Positions 22,296-31,926 of a DNA stretch of 54,690 nucleotides are shown here, piece by piece. A program made the translations under genes and the position numbers. Within the stretch, counting starts at the first letter, position 1. Each line of letters opens with the position of its first letter. The notes below the pieces were generated by a model. That model saw only the letters and a list, made by a program, of their open reading frames with translations, searched no databases and was not told the origin of the DNA. Source of the DNA: Andreprevotia lacus DSM 23236 (GTDB lineage: Bacteria; Pseudomonadota; Gammaproteobacteria; Burkholderiales; Chitinibacteraceae); NCBI RefSeq assembly GCF_900176275.1, contig NZ_FWXD01000024.1, forward strand, positions 1 through 54,690. Direction: 5' to 3'.

Positions 22296-23606
22296 ATGCA
22301 CACCGCCGATTTCGTTGATTGGTTTCGCCAGGCCGCGCCGTATATCCACGCGTTCCGCGGCCGAACCTTCGTGATCGCGCTGGGCGGTGAAGTGGTGCGC
22401 GAGGGCAAGTTCGCCACACTGACCCACGACATCAACCTGCTGACCAGCCTCGGGGTAAGGCTGGTAGTGGTGCACGGCGCACGGCCGCAGATCGATGCGC
22501 GCATGGCCGAACGGGGCCTGGTGCCCGAGTATCACAAGGGCGTGCGGCTGACCGACCTGTCCACGCTGGAATGCGTGATCCAGGCGGCAGGCCACGTGCG
22601 CGTCGAAATCGAATCATGGCTGTCGATGGGGCTGGCGAACTCGCCGATGGCCAATGCCGACATCCGCGTGTCGGCCGGCAACTTCATCACTGCGCAGCCC
22701 ATGGGCGTGGTCGATGGCATCGACCTGCAATACACCGGCCAGGTGCGCAAGGTCGATACCACGGCCATCAATTACCGGCTGGACGACGGCGAACTGGTGC
22801 TGTTGTCCACCATCGGCTATTCGCCTACCGGCGAAGTATTCAACATCACGCTCGAAGACGTGGCCACCAGCGCGGCGATTGCGCTCAAGGCCGACAAGCT
22901 GCTGTTTCTGTTCGGCCACGACGGCGTGATCGACCGTGAAGGCCAGCTGCTGACCGAACTGACCGCGCACGAGGCGCAAACCTTTATGGATGCCAATCCG
23001 GATGCCAACGAGGACATCCGGCTTTATCTGCCCTGTGCCATTCGTGCGGTGCGGCAGGGCGTGGCGCGGGCGCATCTGATTACCCATCATGTCGATGGCT
23101 CGCTGCTGATGGAGTTGTTCACGCGCGACGGTATCGGCACCATGATCTCGCGCGAACCGCTCGAGGCGCTGCGGCAAGCTACCATCGACGATGTGGGCGG
23201 CATGCTGGCGCTGATCGAACCGCTGGAAGAGGCCGGCGTGCTGGTCAAGCGCGGCCGCGAGCAGCTGGAGCGCGAAATCAGCCGCTATGCTGTGCTGGAG
23301 CACGACAGCAAGATCATCGGCTGCGTGGCGCTGCAGCCGTTTGCCAGCAGTGGCATGGCCGAACTGGCCTGCCTGGTGGTGGACCCGGATTATCGCGACG
23401 AAGACAGGGGCGCGCAGTTGCTGCGCCATATCGAGCAACAGGCGCGCAGCATGGGCTTGCGCCAGTTGTTCGCATTGACCACCCGCACCAGCCACTGGTT
23501 TGTCGAGCGCGGTTTTGCGCAGGCAACGGTGGATGAATTACCGATTGAAAAAAAGCACCTCTACAATTATCAACGACGCTCCAAGGTGTTTATAAAACCG
23601 CTATAA
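22296..23606 (+). CDS. argA: N-acetylglutamate synthase ArgA
   Basis: 436 residues. First step of arginine synthesis: acetyl-CoA plus glutamate gives N-acetylglutamate. The N-terminal amino-acid-kinase-like domain (to about 290) carries VVHGARPQID and binds arginine as feedback inhibitor in the family; the C-terminal GNAT domain has CLVVDPDYRDEDRGAQLL for acetyl-CoA and LTTRTSHWFVERGF. The ATG at 22296 gives the usual start MHTADFVDWFR and follows AGGAG; an in-frame GTG at 22266 is less likely. No other arg genes are nearby. Confidence 0.96.
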   Translation: MHTADFVDWFRQAAPYIHAFRGRTFVIALGGEVVREGKFATLTHDINLLTSLGVRLVVVHGARPQIDARMAERGLVPEYHKGVRLTDLSTLECVIQAAGHVRVEIESWLSMGLANSPMANADIRVSAGNFITAQPMGVVDGIDLQYTGQVRKVDTTAINYRLDDGELVLLSTIGYSPTGEVFNITLEDVATSAAIALKADKLLFLFGHDGVIDREGQLLTELTAHEAQTFMDANPDANEDIRLYLPCAIRAVRQGVARAHLITHHVDGSLLMELFTRDGIGTMISREPLEALRQATIDDVGGMLALIEPLEEAGVLVKRGREQLEREISRYAVLEHDSKIIGCVALQPFASSGMAELACLVVDPDYRDEDRGAQLLRHIEQQARSMGLRQLFALTTRTSHWFVERGFAQATVDELPIEKKHLYNYQRRSKVFIKPL

Positions 23607-23726
23607 GAACGAAAGGCCGCTGCCAGATGGCGGCCGATCTCGAATAACTGAATGCCCGCGGCGCGGTTGCCGGAAACTGCGCCAGCGGGGCTGTGGGGAG
23701 ATGCAGCCCGAGCAGGGCTGGCGACT

Positions 23727-26573
23727 ATGCGGTTGAGGATTCCTTCGTTTCTTTTTCCTGCCACCTTGCGGGGCCGCTTGCTGTTGCTTGGCGGCGTGCT
23801 GCAGCTGTTGCTGATCGTGCTGCTCACGCTCAATACCGTCCGGCTTTGGCGCGACAGCGCGCGCCACACCATGCAGGTGCGCGTGCAGGAGGTCTCCCGC
23901 TTGTTCGGCGCCGCACTCAGCGGGCCGATGAGCAGCAACGACTACGCGCGTGCTGGCGACTTGCTGGATCGTTTGCGCGCGCCCGAAGGTATCGATTACC
24001 TGGTGCTGCTGGACGCGCAGGAGCGTGTGATCACCGCGCGTAGCTGGGATGTGGCGCAACAACTGCCGGCGGTGACCGAGCTGCAGGCTGGTCCTTTACC
24101 GCCTGTTGCACATGCCGAAGTACGCATCGAGCAGGGAGGGCTGTTGCTGGGCCGCTTGCGCTTTGGCCTGTCGTTGCAGGAGCAGCAGAGTGGGCTGGAG
24201 CGGCTGTTGCTGCAAAACTTGCTGTTGTTGCTCGGTGGCAGCCTGCTGCTGCTGCTGTTGCTGGCTACGTTGGGGCTGGCGTTCCGGCGCAGATTGCTTC
24301 ATTTGATCGGCGAGGTGGAAAGCTCGGCCAGCAAGCGTTTTGAAGCCCTGCCGGAAATCCACGGCGACGATGAAGTTGCCCGGCTTTCGCGCCGCGTGGT
24401 GGCCATGGGGCGCAGCATCCGCGAGCAGATCGACGTGCTGGTGCAGAGCGAGCGCAAGTTCCACTCCATTGCCGACTACACGCCCAGCGTGGAATTGTGG
24501 CTTAACCCAGAGGGCAAACTGGTCTGGGTCAACACCATGGTTCAGCGGCTGACCGGCTATTCGGTCAATGCCTGCATGCTGCTGGGTGATTTTCCGCTGT
24601 CTCTGGCGCTGCCAGAAGAGCGTGCGCGGTTGGCCGATACGCTGCACAAGGGGCTGGCCGAGCACAGTGAAATCCGCGATTTCGAATTCCGTGCGGTGCG
24701 CCGCGACGGCAGTTATTTCTGGGCCTCGGTCGACTGGATGCCCATTTACGATGCCGACGAGCACTATCAGGGCTTGCGCCTGAGTCTGCGCGACAATACC
24801 GAGCTGAAGGATGATCGCCTGTCGCTGCGCAAGGCCGTGATCGAGCTGCGGCAGATCCAGTCGCTGGGGCAAAGCTATCTGCAGCGCGCCGAGAGCGAGC
24901 GCTCGCGCCTGACCGCGCTGCTGTCGGCCATGCGCTTTGGTGTGCTGTTCGTCGATAACGATAACCGCGTGTTGTTCCACAATCCGGCGTTCTCGATGCT
25001 GTGGGGCGTATCGGCTACCGCCGTGCTGGCCGGCCGGCCCATCGGTCAAGTGCTGCAGCAAGCGGAAAACCGCCCGGCCATCGGCGATATCATCGGCCAT
25101 TATCTGGAGGACCATGCGCTGGGCGAGGAGCGCGTCGACTTCGGCGAGCTGACGATGAATGACGGCCGCGTGATCACCCAGCAGTGCTATCAGGTGCTGG
25201 ACGCGCAGGGCGCAGCCAACGGCAAGATGTGGCTGTATGAGGACGTGACCCAGCAACGCCAACTGGCCGAGCGCATGATCAACCTGGCCGAACGCGATGC
25301 GCTGACCGGCCTCTATAACCGCCACCGCTTCCAGCAGGAGCTGGAGCGCATGGTGTCCGAGGCCGACCGGCGCGACGGCACCATGGCGCTGGTGTTCTTC
25401 GATCTGGACGAATTCAAGTACGTGAACGACACCTTTGGTCACGGCGTGGGTGACGATCTGCTCAAAAGCATCGGCCGCGAGATCGGCAGCCAGGTGCGCC
25501 GGCACGAGGTGCTGTCACGGCTGGGCGGCGACGAATTCGCCATCCTGGTGCCCGATTGCAACGAGTTCGAAGTCAGCAAGCTGGCCGAACGCATCGTGGC
25601 CAATATCTCGCAGCTGCAGTTTGCGGTGGACGGTCACGTGCTCAAGCCGTCCAGCTCGGTGGGGGTTGCACTGTTCCCGCAGCATGCCAATACCGCGGCG
25701 GAGCTGGTGGCGCATGCCGACTCGGCCATGTATCAAGCCAAGGCCGCCGGCAAATCGACCTGGCGGCTGTACCGCGCCGAGGCCGATCAATCCAAGAGTG
25801 CGCTGTCGCGTTTGTCGTGGAAAGACCGTATTCAGGAGGCGCTGGAAAACGAAGGCTTCGAGCTGTACTTCCAGGGTATTTACGACGCCCGCACGCGCGA
25901 GCTGGAGCACCTTGAGGCACTGGTACGCATGAAAGACCCGGCCAACCCGGGCAATATGATCATGCCGGGGCATTTCATCCCGGCGGCGGAAAAGACCGGC
26001 AAGATCATCGAGCTGGACCGCTGGGTGATCCGCCGCACCATCCAGTTGCTGGCGGAAAAACCACATGCGCCGTCGATTGCGGTGAACGTGTCGGGCCGCT
26101 CGTTCGACGAGCCGGGCATGCCGGACTTCATTGCCGGCATGCTGCGCGAATATCAGGTGGACCCGCGCCGCCTGCTGGTGGAGCTGACCGAAACCGCCGC
26201 CGTGTCCGACCTGCGCGATGCGCAGCGCTTCATCGACGCCTTGCGTGATACCGGCTGCGTGGTCTGTCTGGACGACTTCGGCAACGGCTTTGCCTCGTTT
26301 GCCTACCTCAAGCAACTGAAGGCCGACGTGCTCAAGATCGACGGCTTCTTCATCAAGGATCTGCCCAGCGACCGCGACAGCCAGGTGTTCGTGCGCGGCA
26401 TGGTCGGCATGGCGCACGACATGGGCAAGACCACCATTGCCGAGTTCGTCGAGGATGAAACCATCCTCAACATGCTGGTCGAGATCGGCGTCGATCTGGT
26501 GCAGGGCTACTATCTGGACCGGCCGATGGCTGATCACCCCGGTCTGCGCGCCCCGCAGGAGCACCGGTCTTGA
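23727..26573 (+). CDS. Membrane PAS-GGDEF-EAL cyclic di-GMP protein
   Basis: 948 residues from the ATG at 23727; an in-frame ATG at 23652 would add 25 residues with no better ribosome site. Order: membrane segment (LLLLGGVLQLLLIVLLTLN), periplasmic region of about 120 residues, second membrane segment very rich in Leu (about 160-190), a HAMP-like linker, PAS domain (about 245-360), second PAS-like domain (about 390-510), GGDEF domain with intact LGGDEF (600-604), EAL domain with EAL at 730, VELTETAA and DDFGNGFASF. Both catalytic motifs look intact, so it may make or break cyclic di-GMP according to signal. Confidence 0.92.
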   Translation: MRLRIPSFLFPATLRGRLLLLGGVLQLLLIVLLTLNTVRLWRDSARHTMQVRVQEVSRLFGAALSGPMSSNDYARAGDLLDRLRAPEGIDYLVLLDAQERVITARSWDVAQQLPAVTELQAGPLPPVAHAEVRIEQGGLLLGRLRFGLSLQEQQSGLERLLLQNLLLLLGGSLLLLLLLATLGLAFRRRLLHLIGEVESSASKRFEALPEIHGDDEVARLSRRVVAMGRSIREQIDVLVQSERKFHSIADYTPSVELWLNPEGKLVWVNTMVQRLTGYSVNACMLLGDFPLSLALPEERARLADTLHKGLAEHSEIRDFEFRAVRRDGSYFWASVDWMPIYDADEHYQGLRLSLRDNTELKDDRLSLRKAVIELRQIQSLGQSYLQRAESERSRLTALLSAMRFGVLFVDNDNRVLFHNPAFSMLWGVSATAVLAGRPIGQVLQQAENRPAIGDIIGHYLEDHALGEERVDFGELTMNDGRVITQQCYQVLDAQGAANGKMWLYEDVTQQRQLAERMINLAERDALTGLYNRHRFQQELERMVSEADRRDGTMALVFFDLDEFKYVNDTFGHGVGDDLLKSIGREIGSQVRRHEVLSRLGGDEFAILVPDCNEFEVSKLAERIVANISQLQFAVDGHVLKPSSSVGVALFPQHANTAAELVAHADSAMYQAKAAGKSTWRLYRAEADQSKSALSRLSWKDRIQEALENEGFELYFQGIYDARTRELEHLEALVRMKDPANPGNMIMPGHFIPAAEKTGKIIELDRWVIRRTIQLLAEKPHAPSIAVNVSGRSFDEPGMPDFIAGMLREYQVDPRRLLVELTETAAVSDLRDAQRFIDALRDTGCVVCLDDFGNGFASFAYLKQLKADVLKIDGFFIKDLPSDRDSQVFVRGMVGMAHDMGKTTIAEFVEDETILNMLVEIGVDLVQGYYLDRPMADHPGLRAPQEHRS

Positions 26574-26992
26574 GCGTGTTTAACAACCCGCCCGATGCCG
26601 ATATCCGCGATTTCCTGATCGCCATGCGCCGCATTGCCGTCGTCGGCCTGTCGCCCAAGCCCGAGCGCGCCAGCTACCGCGTATCGCGCTACATGCAGCA
26701 GCGCGGCTATGGCATCGTACCGGTGCGGCCGCTGGTAGCTGAGGTGCTGGGCGAGCCTGCCTGGCCGGACCTGGCCAGCGTGCCGGGCGAGATTGATCTG
26801 GTGAACGTCTTCCGCCGCGCCGAAGAGGTCGATGCAGTGGTTGATGCGGCCATTGCCTGTGGCGCCAAAGGGGTGTGGATACAGCTGGGCATCATCAACG
26901 AGGCTGCCGCGCTGCGCGCCCGCGCCGCCGGCCTGTTCGTGGTGATGGATGCCTGTCTGATGGTCGAGCACGCGCGCCTGCTGGGAATGTGA
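26570..26992 (+). CDS. CoA-binding domain protein (YccU-like)
   Basis: 140 residues. A Rossmann CoA-binding domain (CoA_binding_2): IAVVGLSPKPERASYRVS near the start, VPVRPLVAEVLGE, VNVFRRAEEV, GVWIQLGI and a C-terminal VVMDACLMVEHARL. Function in the family is not settled. It begins with TTG at 26570, overlapping the TGA of the GGDEF-EAL gene; AGGAG lies eight bases upstream, supporting TTG over the GTG six bases on. So it is translationally coupled to the cyclic di-GMP gene. Confidence 0.88.
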   Translation: MSVFNNPPDADIRDFLIAMRRIAVVGLSPKPERASYRVSRYMQQRGYGIVPVRPLVAEVLGEPAWPDLASVPGEIDLVNVFRRAEEVDAVVDAAIACGAKGVWIQLGIINEAAALRARAAGLFVVMDACLMVEHARLLGM

Positions 26993-27041
26993 AACCGCCG
27001 CTGCCGCCTGCATGAATTGGACCGCTGGTTACACGCTGATG

Positions 27042-27076
27042 AACGCCCCGGGGTTACAATCCGGGGCGTTTTGTTT
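27042..27076 (+). terminator. Terminator-like hairpin before the polysaccharide operon
   Basis: Ten-bp stem AACGCCCCGG (27042-27051) with CCGGGGCGTT (27061-27070), nine-base loop, then TTGTTT. It ends the preceding unit but stands only 18 bases before the flippase start codon; the loop contains TACAAT, a fair -10 hexamer, so terminator and promoter may overlap. Confidence 0.75.
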
Positions 27077-27088
27077 CGAAAGCCGACC

Positions 27089-28342
27089 ATGACCTTTGAT
27101 GCGCGCATGCGCTCCAACATCATTGCCCTGTATATCGTCCAGGGTTTGAACCCGCTGATCTCGCTGCTGACTTTTCCTTTCCTCACCAACACATTGGGAG
27201 CGGAAGGGTTTGGCGTGCTGATGGCGGCGTTCTATGCCGTGCAATACGGGGTGTTGTTTACCGATTTCGGCTTCAACCTGTCGGCAGTGCGCGAAATCGC
27301 GCAGCAGCGCGACAACCCGCAGGCTGTGGCACGGGTGTTCTGGAAGGTCAACGCCGCCAAGACGCTGTTGGCGCTGCTTGCGTGCGCGGTGCTGACGCTG
27401 CTGATTGCGTTGATTGGTGACTGGCGCGCGCATGCGCCGGTGTATGGCTTCTCGATGATCTACATCATCAGCTCGGTGTTCTTTCCGCAATGGTATTTCC
27501 AGGGTTTCGAGGAATTCCGGCTGGTCTCCTTGCTGACGGTGGTGTCGCGCGTGCTGATGCTGGGCCTTCTGCTCACGCTGGTGCGCGGGCCGGACGATGT
27601 TGCACTGGCGGTGGCCCTGCAGGCGGCACCGGCCATGCTGGCCGGCGCGCTGTGGTGGTGCAGTGGCTGGGGTTTGAAACGGCCGGCATGGCACACGCCG
27701 AACCGGGTAGAAATGCGCCAGTCGCTGATCGAGAGCTGGCCCTTTTTCCTGTCTGCGATTTCGACCAATCTTTACACCACGTCAACCGGCCTGATCCTGA
27801 GCTTTTTCGCTAGCCCCATGCAGATGGGCTTTTATGGGGCGGCTTATCGCTTGGTCTACGTGGTCCAGGGCACCTTGATCGCGCCGCTGGTGCAGGCCAC
27901 TTATCCACGCATTGCCCAGCATGCGCAGTCCAACCCGCCGGCCGCACTGGCCGTCATCCGCAAGGCGTGGCTGCTGCAGGGCGGCGCTGGCCTGCTCGCG
28001 ACGGTAGTCCTGATCATCGGGGCGCCGTGGATCGTCCCGCTGCTGGGCAAAAGCATGACCGGTTCGGCTTCAGCCGTGGCCTGGCTGGCGCCGGCCATTC
28101 TGCTGGGCGCGCTGTCCTATGTGTATGGCTCGCAAACCCTGCTGCCCTTCGGTCGCGAGCGCTACTACAGCCGCGTGCTGATGCTTGCCGGCCTGCTCAA
28201 CGTGCTGCTGCTGTTCCTGTTGTTGCCGTCCGCTGCCGAGCCAGCCGTACGCGCCGCGCAGGTGGTCGTGGTGGTCGAGCTCTACATCGTGGTCGCCTTC
28301 TGGCTGGGCGCCCGCAAGGTCTACGCAGGGCTGCGCGCATGA
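27089..28342 (+). CDS. Polysaccharide flippase (Wzx/PST family)
   Basis: 417 residues with about 12-14 hydrophobic segments and the typical start RSNIIALYIVQGLNPLISL, then FPFLTNTLGAEGFG. Wzx-type proteins move lipid-linked sugar repeat units across the inner membrane. ATG at 27089 is used; the ATG at 27107 is also possible and neither has a strong ribosome-binding site. First gene of an operon in which every junction overlaps or nearly so. Confidence 0.92.
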   Translation: MTFDARMRSNIIALYIVQGLNPLISLLTFPFLTNTLGAEGFGVLMAAFYAVQYGVLFTDFGFNLSAVREIAQQRDNPQAVARVFWKVNAAKTLLALLACAVLTLLIALIGDWRAHAPVYGFSMIYIISSVFFPQWYFQGFEEFRLVSLLTVVSRVLMLGLLLTLVRGPDDVALAVALQAAPAMLAGALWWCSGWGLKRPAWHTPNRVEMRQSLIESWPFFLSAISTNLYTTSTGLILSFFASPMQMGFYGAAYRLVYVVQGTLIAPLVQATYPRIAQHAQSNPPAALAVIRKAWLLQGGAGLLATVVLIIGAPWIVPLLGKSMTGSASAVAWLAPAILLGALSYVYGSQTLLPFGRERYYSRVLMLAGLLNVLLLFLLLPSAAEPAVRAAQVVVVVELYIVVAFWLGARKVYAGLRA

Positions 28343-29364
28343 GCACGCCGCTGATTTCCTTCGTGCTGCCGTGCTACAACAGCAGCCCGTTTTTGCAGGC
28401 TACGCTGGACTCCATTTCCGCGCAGACCGTGACCGATTTCGAGTGCATTGCGCTAGACGATGGCTCGACTGACGATACCGCTGCGATCTTGCGTGCACAT
28501 GCCGCGCGCGACGCGCGCTTTACCGTCATCAGCCGCGAAAACCGTGGCCTGATCGCCACCCTGAACGAGGGCATCGCCGCCGCACGCGGCGCGTGGATCG
28601 CCCGCATGGATGGTGATGACATCGCCCACCCGCTGCGGCTGGAAAAGCAACTGGCCGCGCTGCAGGCGACTGGTGCCGACGTGTGCGGCGTGGGCGTGCG
28701 CTTTATCGGCGGCCGCAGCGGCGTGTGGCTGCCGCCTGCCACCGATGCCGCACTCAAGGCCGCGCTGCTGTTCAACCCGCCGTTTGCCCACCCTGGCGTG
28801 CTGGCACGGGCCAGCCTGTTCAAACAGCATGGTTACGATCCGCACGCGCGGCATGCCGAGGACTATGCACTGTGGTGCACCCTGGCGCGTGCCGGTGCGC
28901 GCTTTACCGCCGTGGCCGAGCCGCTGCTCGACTACCGCATCCACGCCGGCCAGATCACCCAGACCCGCCGCGACGAGATGGCGCATACCGCCCATGGGGT
29001 GCGCCTCGACTACGCGCGATTTGTACTGCCGGTGAGCTGGCCTGACGAAGACAAGCAGCGCTTTGTACGCCAGTCCGGCCCCGAGCAGGCGCTGACGCGC
29101 AGCGAGTGGCAGGAATTCTGCGGCAGCTTGCAGGAGCTGGTGCGCATCGAGCCGGCACAAGCCCCGGCCTTTTACACCGTCTGGCTGGATGCATTGATCC
29201 GCACCCGTGGCGTGACGCCTGGCTTGTGGGGCCAGTTCTGGCGGTTGAGCGAGCAGCTGCCACCCCCCGTCGAGGAGCAGGGAAAATGGCGCCGCCAGCG
29301 GCTGCGCGTGCTGCTGGGAGATGGCCTGTATGGCTTGGCCAAACGCTTGCGGGGGCGCGCATGA
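28339..29364 (+). CDS. Family 2 glycosyltransferase
   Basis: 341 residues. GT2 GT-A fold: ISFVLPCYNSSPFLQATL at the start, LDDGSTDDT (nucleotide binding), the DxD-type metal site in RMDGDDIAHP, and a later HAEDYALWCTLA typical of O-antigen transferases. The sugar donor cannot be read from sequence. Starts at an ATGA overlap with the flippase gene. Confidence 0.93.
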   Translation: MSTPLISFVLPCYNSSPFLQATLDSISAQTVTDFECIALDDGSTDDTAAILRAHAARDARFTVISRENRGLIATLNEGIAAARGAWIARMDGDDIAHPLRLEKQLAALQATGADVCGVGVRFIGGRSGVWLPPATDAALKAALLFNPPFAHPGVLARASLFKQHGYDPHARHAEDYALWCTLARAGARFTAVAEPLLDYRIHAGQITQTRRDEMAHTAHGVRLDYARFVLPVSWPDEDKQRFVRQSGPEQALTRSEWQEFCGSLQELVRIEPAQAPAFYTVWLDALIRTRGVTPGLWGQFWRLSEQLPPPVEEQGKWRRQRLRVLLGDGLYGLAKRLRGRA

Positions 29365-30443
29365 AGGTGCTGTTCCTGGTGCGCGATCTGGGCCTGGGCG
29401 GCGTCGAGCGTTGCGTTGCCCTGGTGGGCGAAGGTCTGGCCGAGCGCGGCATCGAGGTGACCGTGGCGCTGCTCGCCGGTAATCGCAATCTGTGGGCCGG
29501 GCGCACTGGCGCGCTGAATATCGTTGATCTGTCCAGCCGCTGGCATGGCCGCAAGCCGTGGACGTGGCTGGCAGGGTGGTGTGCGGTGCGCAAGCTGGCG
29601 CGCGGGCACGATGTGGTGATCGCCGCTACCTTTCTGTCGCCGCTCTACATGGCTTATCTGGCCACGCGCGGGCTGGGCAAGCGCGTGCTGGGCTGGGTGC
29701 ACGGCCCGCTGGCCGAGCTGGATGCCTTCGCACGCATGAACCCGCTGCACCGCCGTGCCTGCCAGTTGGTATACCGCCGCGTGGCCGAGCTGGTGTTCGT
29801 ATCCCAGCATGCGCTGGGGTCGATGGGGCGCTGGCTGGGCCAGCCGCCCGGCGCGCAATGGCGCGTGCTGCCCAATTTCGTCGATGCCCGTCAGCCTGTA
29901 CCTGCACCGCAGCAGGGGGATGGCGTGCTGCGCGTACTCTTCGTCGGCCGCATTGCCGAGGAAAAACAACCGCATCTGTGGCTGGATACGCTGGCAGCGC
30001 TGAACGCACGCGGCATCCCCGCTGAATTGACCGTGGTGGGCGATGGCCCGCTGCAAGGGTGGCTGGAGCAGGCTGCCAGCGAGCGCGGCCTGCGCGATCA
30101 ACTGCAGCTGGCCGGCCGGCGCGACAATGTGAGCGACTATCTGGCGCGCGCCGACGTACTGCTGCTGACGTCCAATTTTGAAGGCTGCCCGCTGGTGGTG
30201 CTGGAAGCACTGGCGGCTGGTGTGCCGGTGGCCTCGACCGACGCTGGCGGCGTGTACGAACTGTTTGCCGAGCGCCGCGCCGATTTCGTCACCACCGAGG
30301 CCAGCGGCGATGCACTGGCCGCGCTGATTGCCGCGCAACAACCGCAGCGTGAAGCACTGCAACGCTGGATGCGCCAGCGTGCGCAACACTATGCCGCCAG
30401 CGCCACGCTTGCGCAGTGGCAAACCCTGCTGGAACAGCGATGA
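29361..30443 (+). CDS. Family 4 glycosyltransferase
   Basis: 360 residues, GT-B fold. N-terminal MKVLFLVRDLGLGGVERCV, and C-terminal donor-binding half with LFVGRIAEEKQPHLWLD, LTVVGDGPLQGWLE and the EX7E-type motif region NFEGCPLVVLEALAAGVPV. A retaining transferase, probably acting on the lipid-linked repeat unit at the cytoplasmic face. Starts at an ATGA overlap with the gene before it. Confidence 0.93.
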   Translation: MKVLFLVRDLGLGGVERCVALVGEGLAERGIEVTVALLAGNRNLWAGRTGALNIVDLSSRWHGRKPWTWLAGWCAVRKLARGHDVVIAATFLSPLYMAYLATRGLGKRVLGWVHGPLAELDAFARMNPLHRRACQLVYRRVAELVFVSQHALGSMGRWLGQPPGAQWRVLPNFVDARQPVPAPQQGDGVLRVLFVGRIAEEKQPHLWLDTLAALNARGIPAELTVVGDGPLQGWLEQAASERGLRDQLQLAGRRDNVSDYLARADVLLLTSNFEGCPLVVLEALAAGVPVASTDAGGVYELFAERRADFVTTEASGDALAALIAAQQPQREALQRWMRQRAQHYAASATLAQWQTLLEQR

Positions 30444-31249
30444 ACCGTATTGCCCTGTTGATTCCGCATTACAACAACCCGGCCGGGCTGAATGCCTCGC
30501 TGGCCTCGATCGGCGCCGATGAAGCGGTCGATGTCTACGTCGTCGATGACGGCAGTACGCGCGTGCCACTGGATGAGGCCGGCGCGCGTGCCGCATTCAA
30601 GGCGCGGGGCGAGTTGCATCTGCTGTATCTGCCGCAGAATCGCGGCATCGAACATGCGCTCAATACAGGCCTGCAGGCCATTGTCGACGCCGGCTATGCC
30701 TATTGCGCGCGCCTCGATTGCGACGACCGTGTAGCGCCAGACCGCTTTGCGCGCCAGCAGGCGTATCTGGATGCAAACCCGGACGTTGCGCTGCTGGGTA
30801 GCGCCGTTACCTTCTTTGATGCCAGCGGTGACCGCTTCACCCTGCACCAGCCGCAAACGCATGCGCAGATCGTGCGGCACATGCATAACGACAACGCCTT
30901 TACCCACCCGGCTGTAGCGTTCCGCATCAGCGCGGTGCGCGAAATCGGCCTGTACCCGGTGGATGCCCCGGCGGCAGAGGACTTTGCCTATTTCTGGCGC
31001 TTTGTTGCCCGCTACCAGACTGCCAACCAGCCCGAAGTGCTGACCTGGTCGGAGTACAACGACAGCGGCATTTCGCTGTCGCGCCGCCGTCGCCAGCAGT
31101 GGAGCCGTTTCCGCATTCTGGCGCGCCATTTTGACTGGTCGCCGCGCTCGCTGCTGCTGCTGGCCAAGCCACTGGTGTGGCTGGTGGTACCGTTTGGCGT
31201 GGTGCGCGCGGTGCGCCAGTGGCTGGGCGGGGGCGGCAAGTGGAGCTGA
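30440..31249 (+). CDS. Family 2 glycosyltransferase, sister of gene at 31919
   Basis: 269 residues. IALLIPHYNNPAGLNASLAS at the start, VVDDGSTRVP, LPQNRGIEHALNTG and the metal-binding region RLDCDDRVAPDR; then DAPAAEDFAYFWRFV. It is closely similar along its length to the protein at 31919, so the two arose by duplication. The last 40 residues are hydrophobic and basic, which suggests membrane contact. Starts at an ATGA overlap. Confidence 0.92.
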   Translation: MNRIALLIPHYNNPAGLNASLASIGADEAVDVYVVDDGSTRVPLDEAGARAAFKARGELHLLYLPQNRGIEHALNTGLQAIVDAGYAYCARLDCDDRVAPDRFARQQAYLDANPDVALLGSAVTFFDASGDRFTLHQPQTHAQIVRHMHNDNAFTHPAVAFRISAVREIGLYPVDAPAAEDFAYFWRFVARYQTANQPEVLTWSEYNDSGISLSRRRRQQWSRFRILARHFDWSPRSLLLLAKPLVWLVVPFGVVRAVRQWLGGGGKWS

Positions 31250-31251
31250 GC

Positions 31252-31926
31252 GTGCTGGCAGCGGCGCTGCAGCAGCAGGGCTATGCCTGGCTGCGTGACG
31301 CTGTACCAGTCGACCAGCTGGCACAGCTGCGTGCGCTCACCGCGGGCCATGCGCCAGCAGCCGGGCAGGGTGGTGTGCGGCATATCGACCGCCTGCTGCC
31401 CGAGGTTGCCGCGCTGGCGCGGCATGGCCGGCTGGCAGCACTGATCAGCGGTTTGCTTGGCACGCCAAGCAGCCTGGTGCGCGCCTTGCTGTTCGATAAA
31501 TCGCCGCAGCAGAACTGGCTGGTGAGCTGGCATCAGGATTTGACCGTGACGGCCGCCGAGTGCTTTGATGCGCCCGGCTGGGGGCCATGGTCGCAAAAGG
31601 ATGGCGCATGGCATGTGCGCCCGCCGCACGATGTGCTGGCGCAACGGCTCACCTTGCGCGTGCATCTGGATGACGCGGGCGAGGATAACGGCTGCCTGCG
31701 TGTGTTGCCCGGCTCGCATCTGGCCGTGGGCGGCGCCGTGCCGGATGGCGAGGCGGTGGAGTGCGTGGCTGCTGCAGGTGATGTGCTGCTGATGTCGCCG
31801 CTGCTCTGGCATGCCTCGCGCAAGGCGCTGCAGCCGGCGGCGCGGCGCGTGCTGCATTTTGAATACGCCTGCCACTCGTGCGCTGCGGCGCTGGGCTGGC
31901 AGCCCCTGGACGAGAACAATGACTGA
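31252..31926 (+). CDS. Phytanoyl-CoA dioxygenase-like Fe(II)/2-oxoglutarate enzyme
   Basis: 224 residues. PhyH-type double-stranded beta-helix: iron ligands in SWHQDLTV (His-x-Asp) and a distal His in LLWHASRK, with LRVHLDDAGEDNGCLRVLPG between, a family hallmark. GTG at 31252 has GGAG six bases upstream; a GTG at 31240 is an alternative. Such enzymes hydroxylate or oxidise small substrates; in a polysaccharide operon it may modify a sugar, an acyl group or a lipid carrier (inference). Set between two sister GT2 genes and overlapping the second by eight bases. Confidence 0.88.
   Translation: MLAAALQQQGYAWLRDAVPVDQLAQLRALTAGHAPAAGQGGVRHIDRLLPEVAALARHGRLAALISGLLGTPSSLVRALLFDKSPQQNWLVSWHQDLTVTAAECFDAPGWGPWSQKDGAWHVRPPHDVLAQRLTLRVHLDDAGEDNGCLRVLPGSHLAVGGAVPDGEAVECVAAAGDVLLMSPLLWHASRKALQPAARRVLHFEYACHSCAAALGWQPLDENND

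Noticed and set aside
23607-23640. Inverted repeat GGCCGC/GCGGCC after argA considered as a terminator
   Set aside because: No T-run follows it and the stem is only six bases, so it was not annotated.
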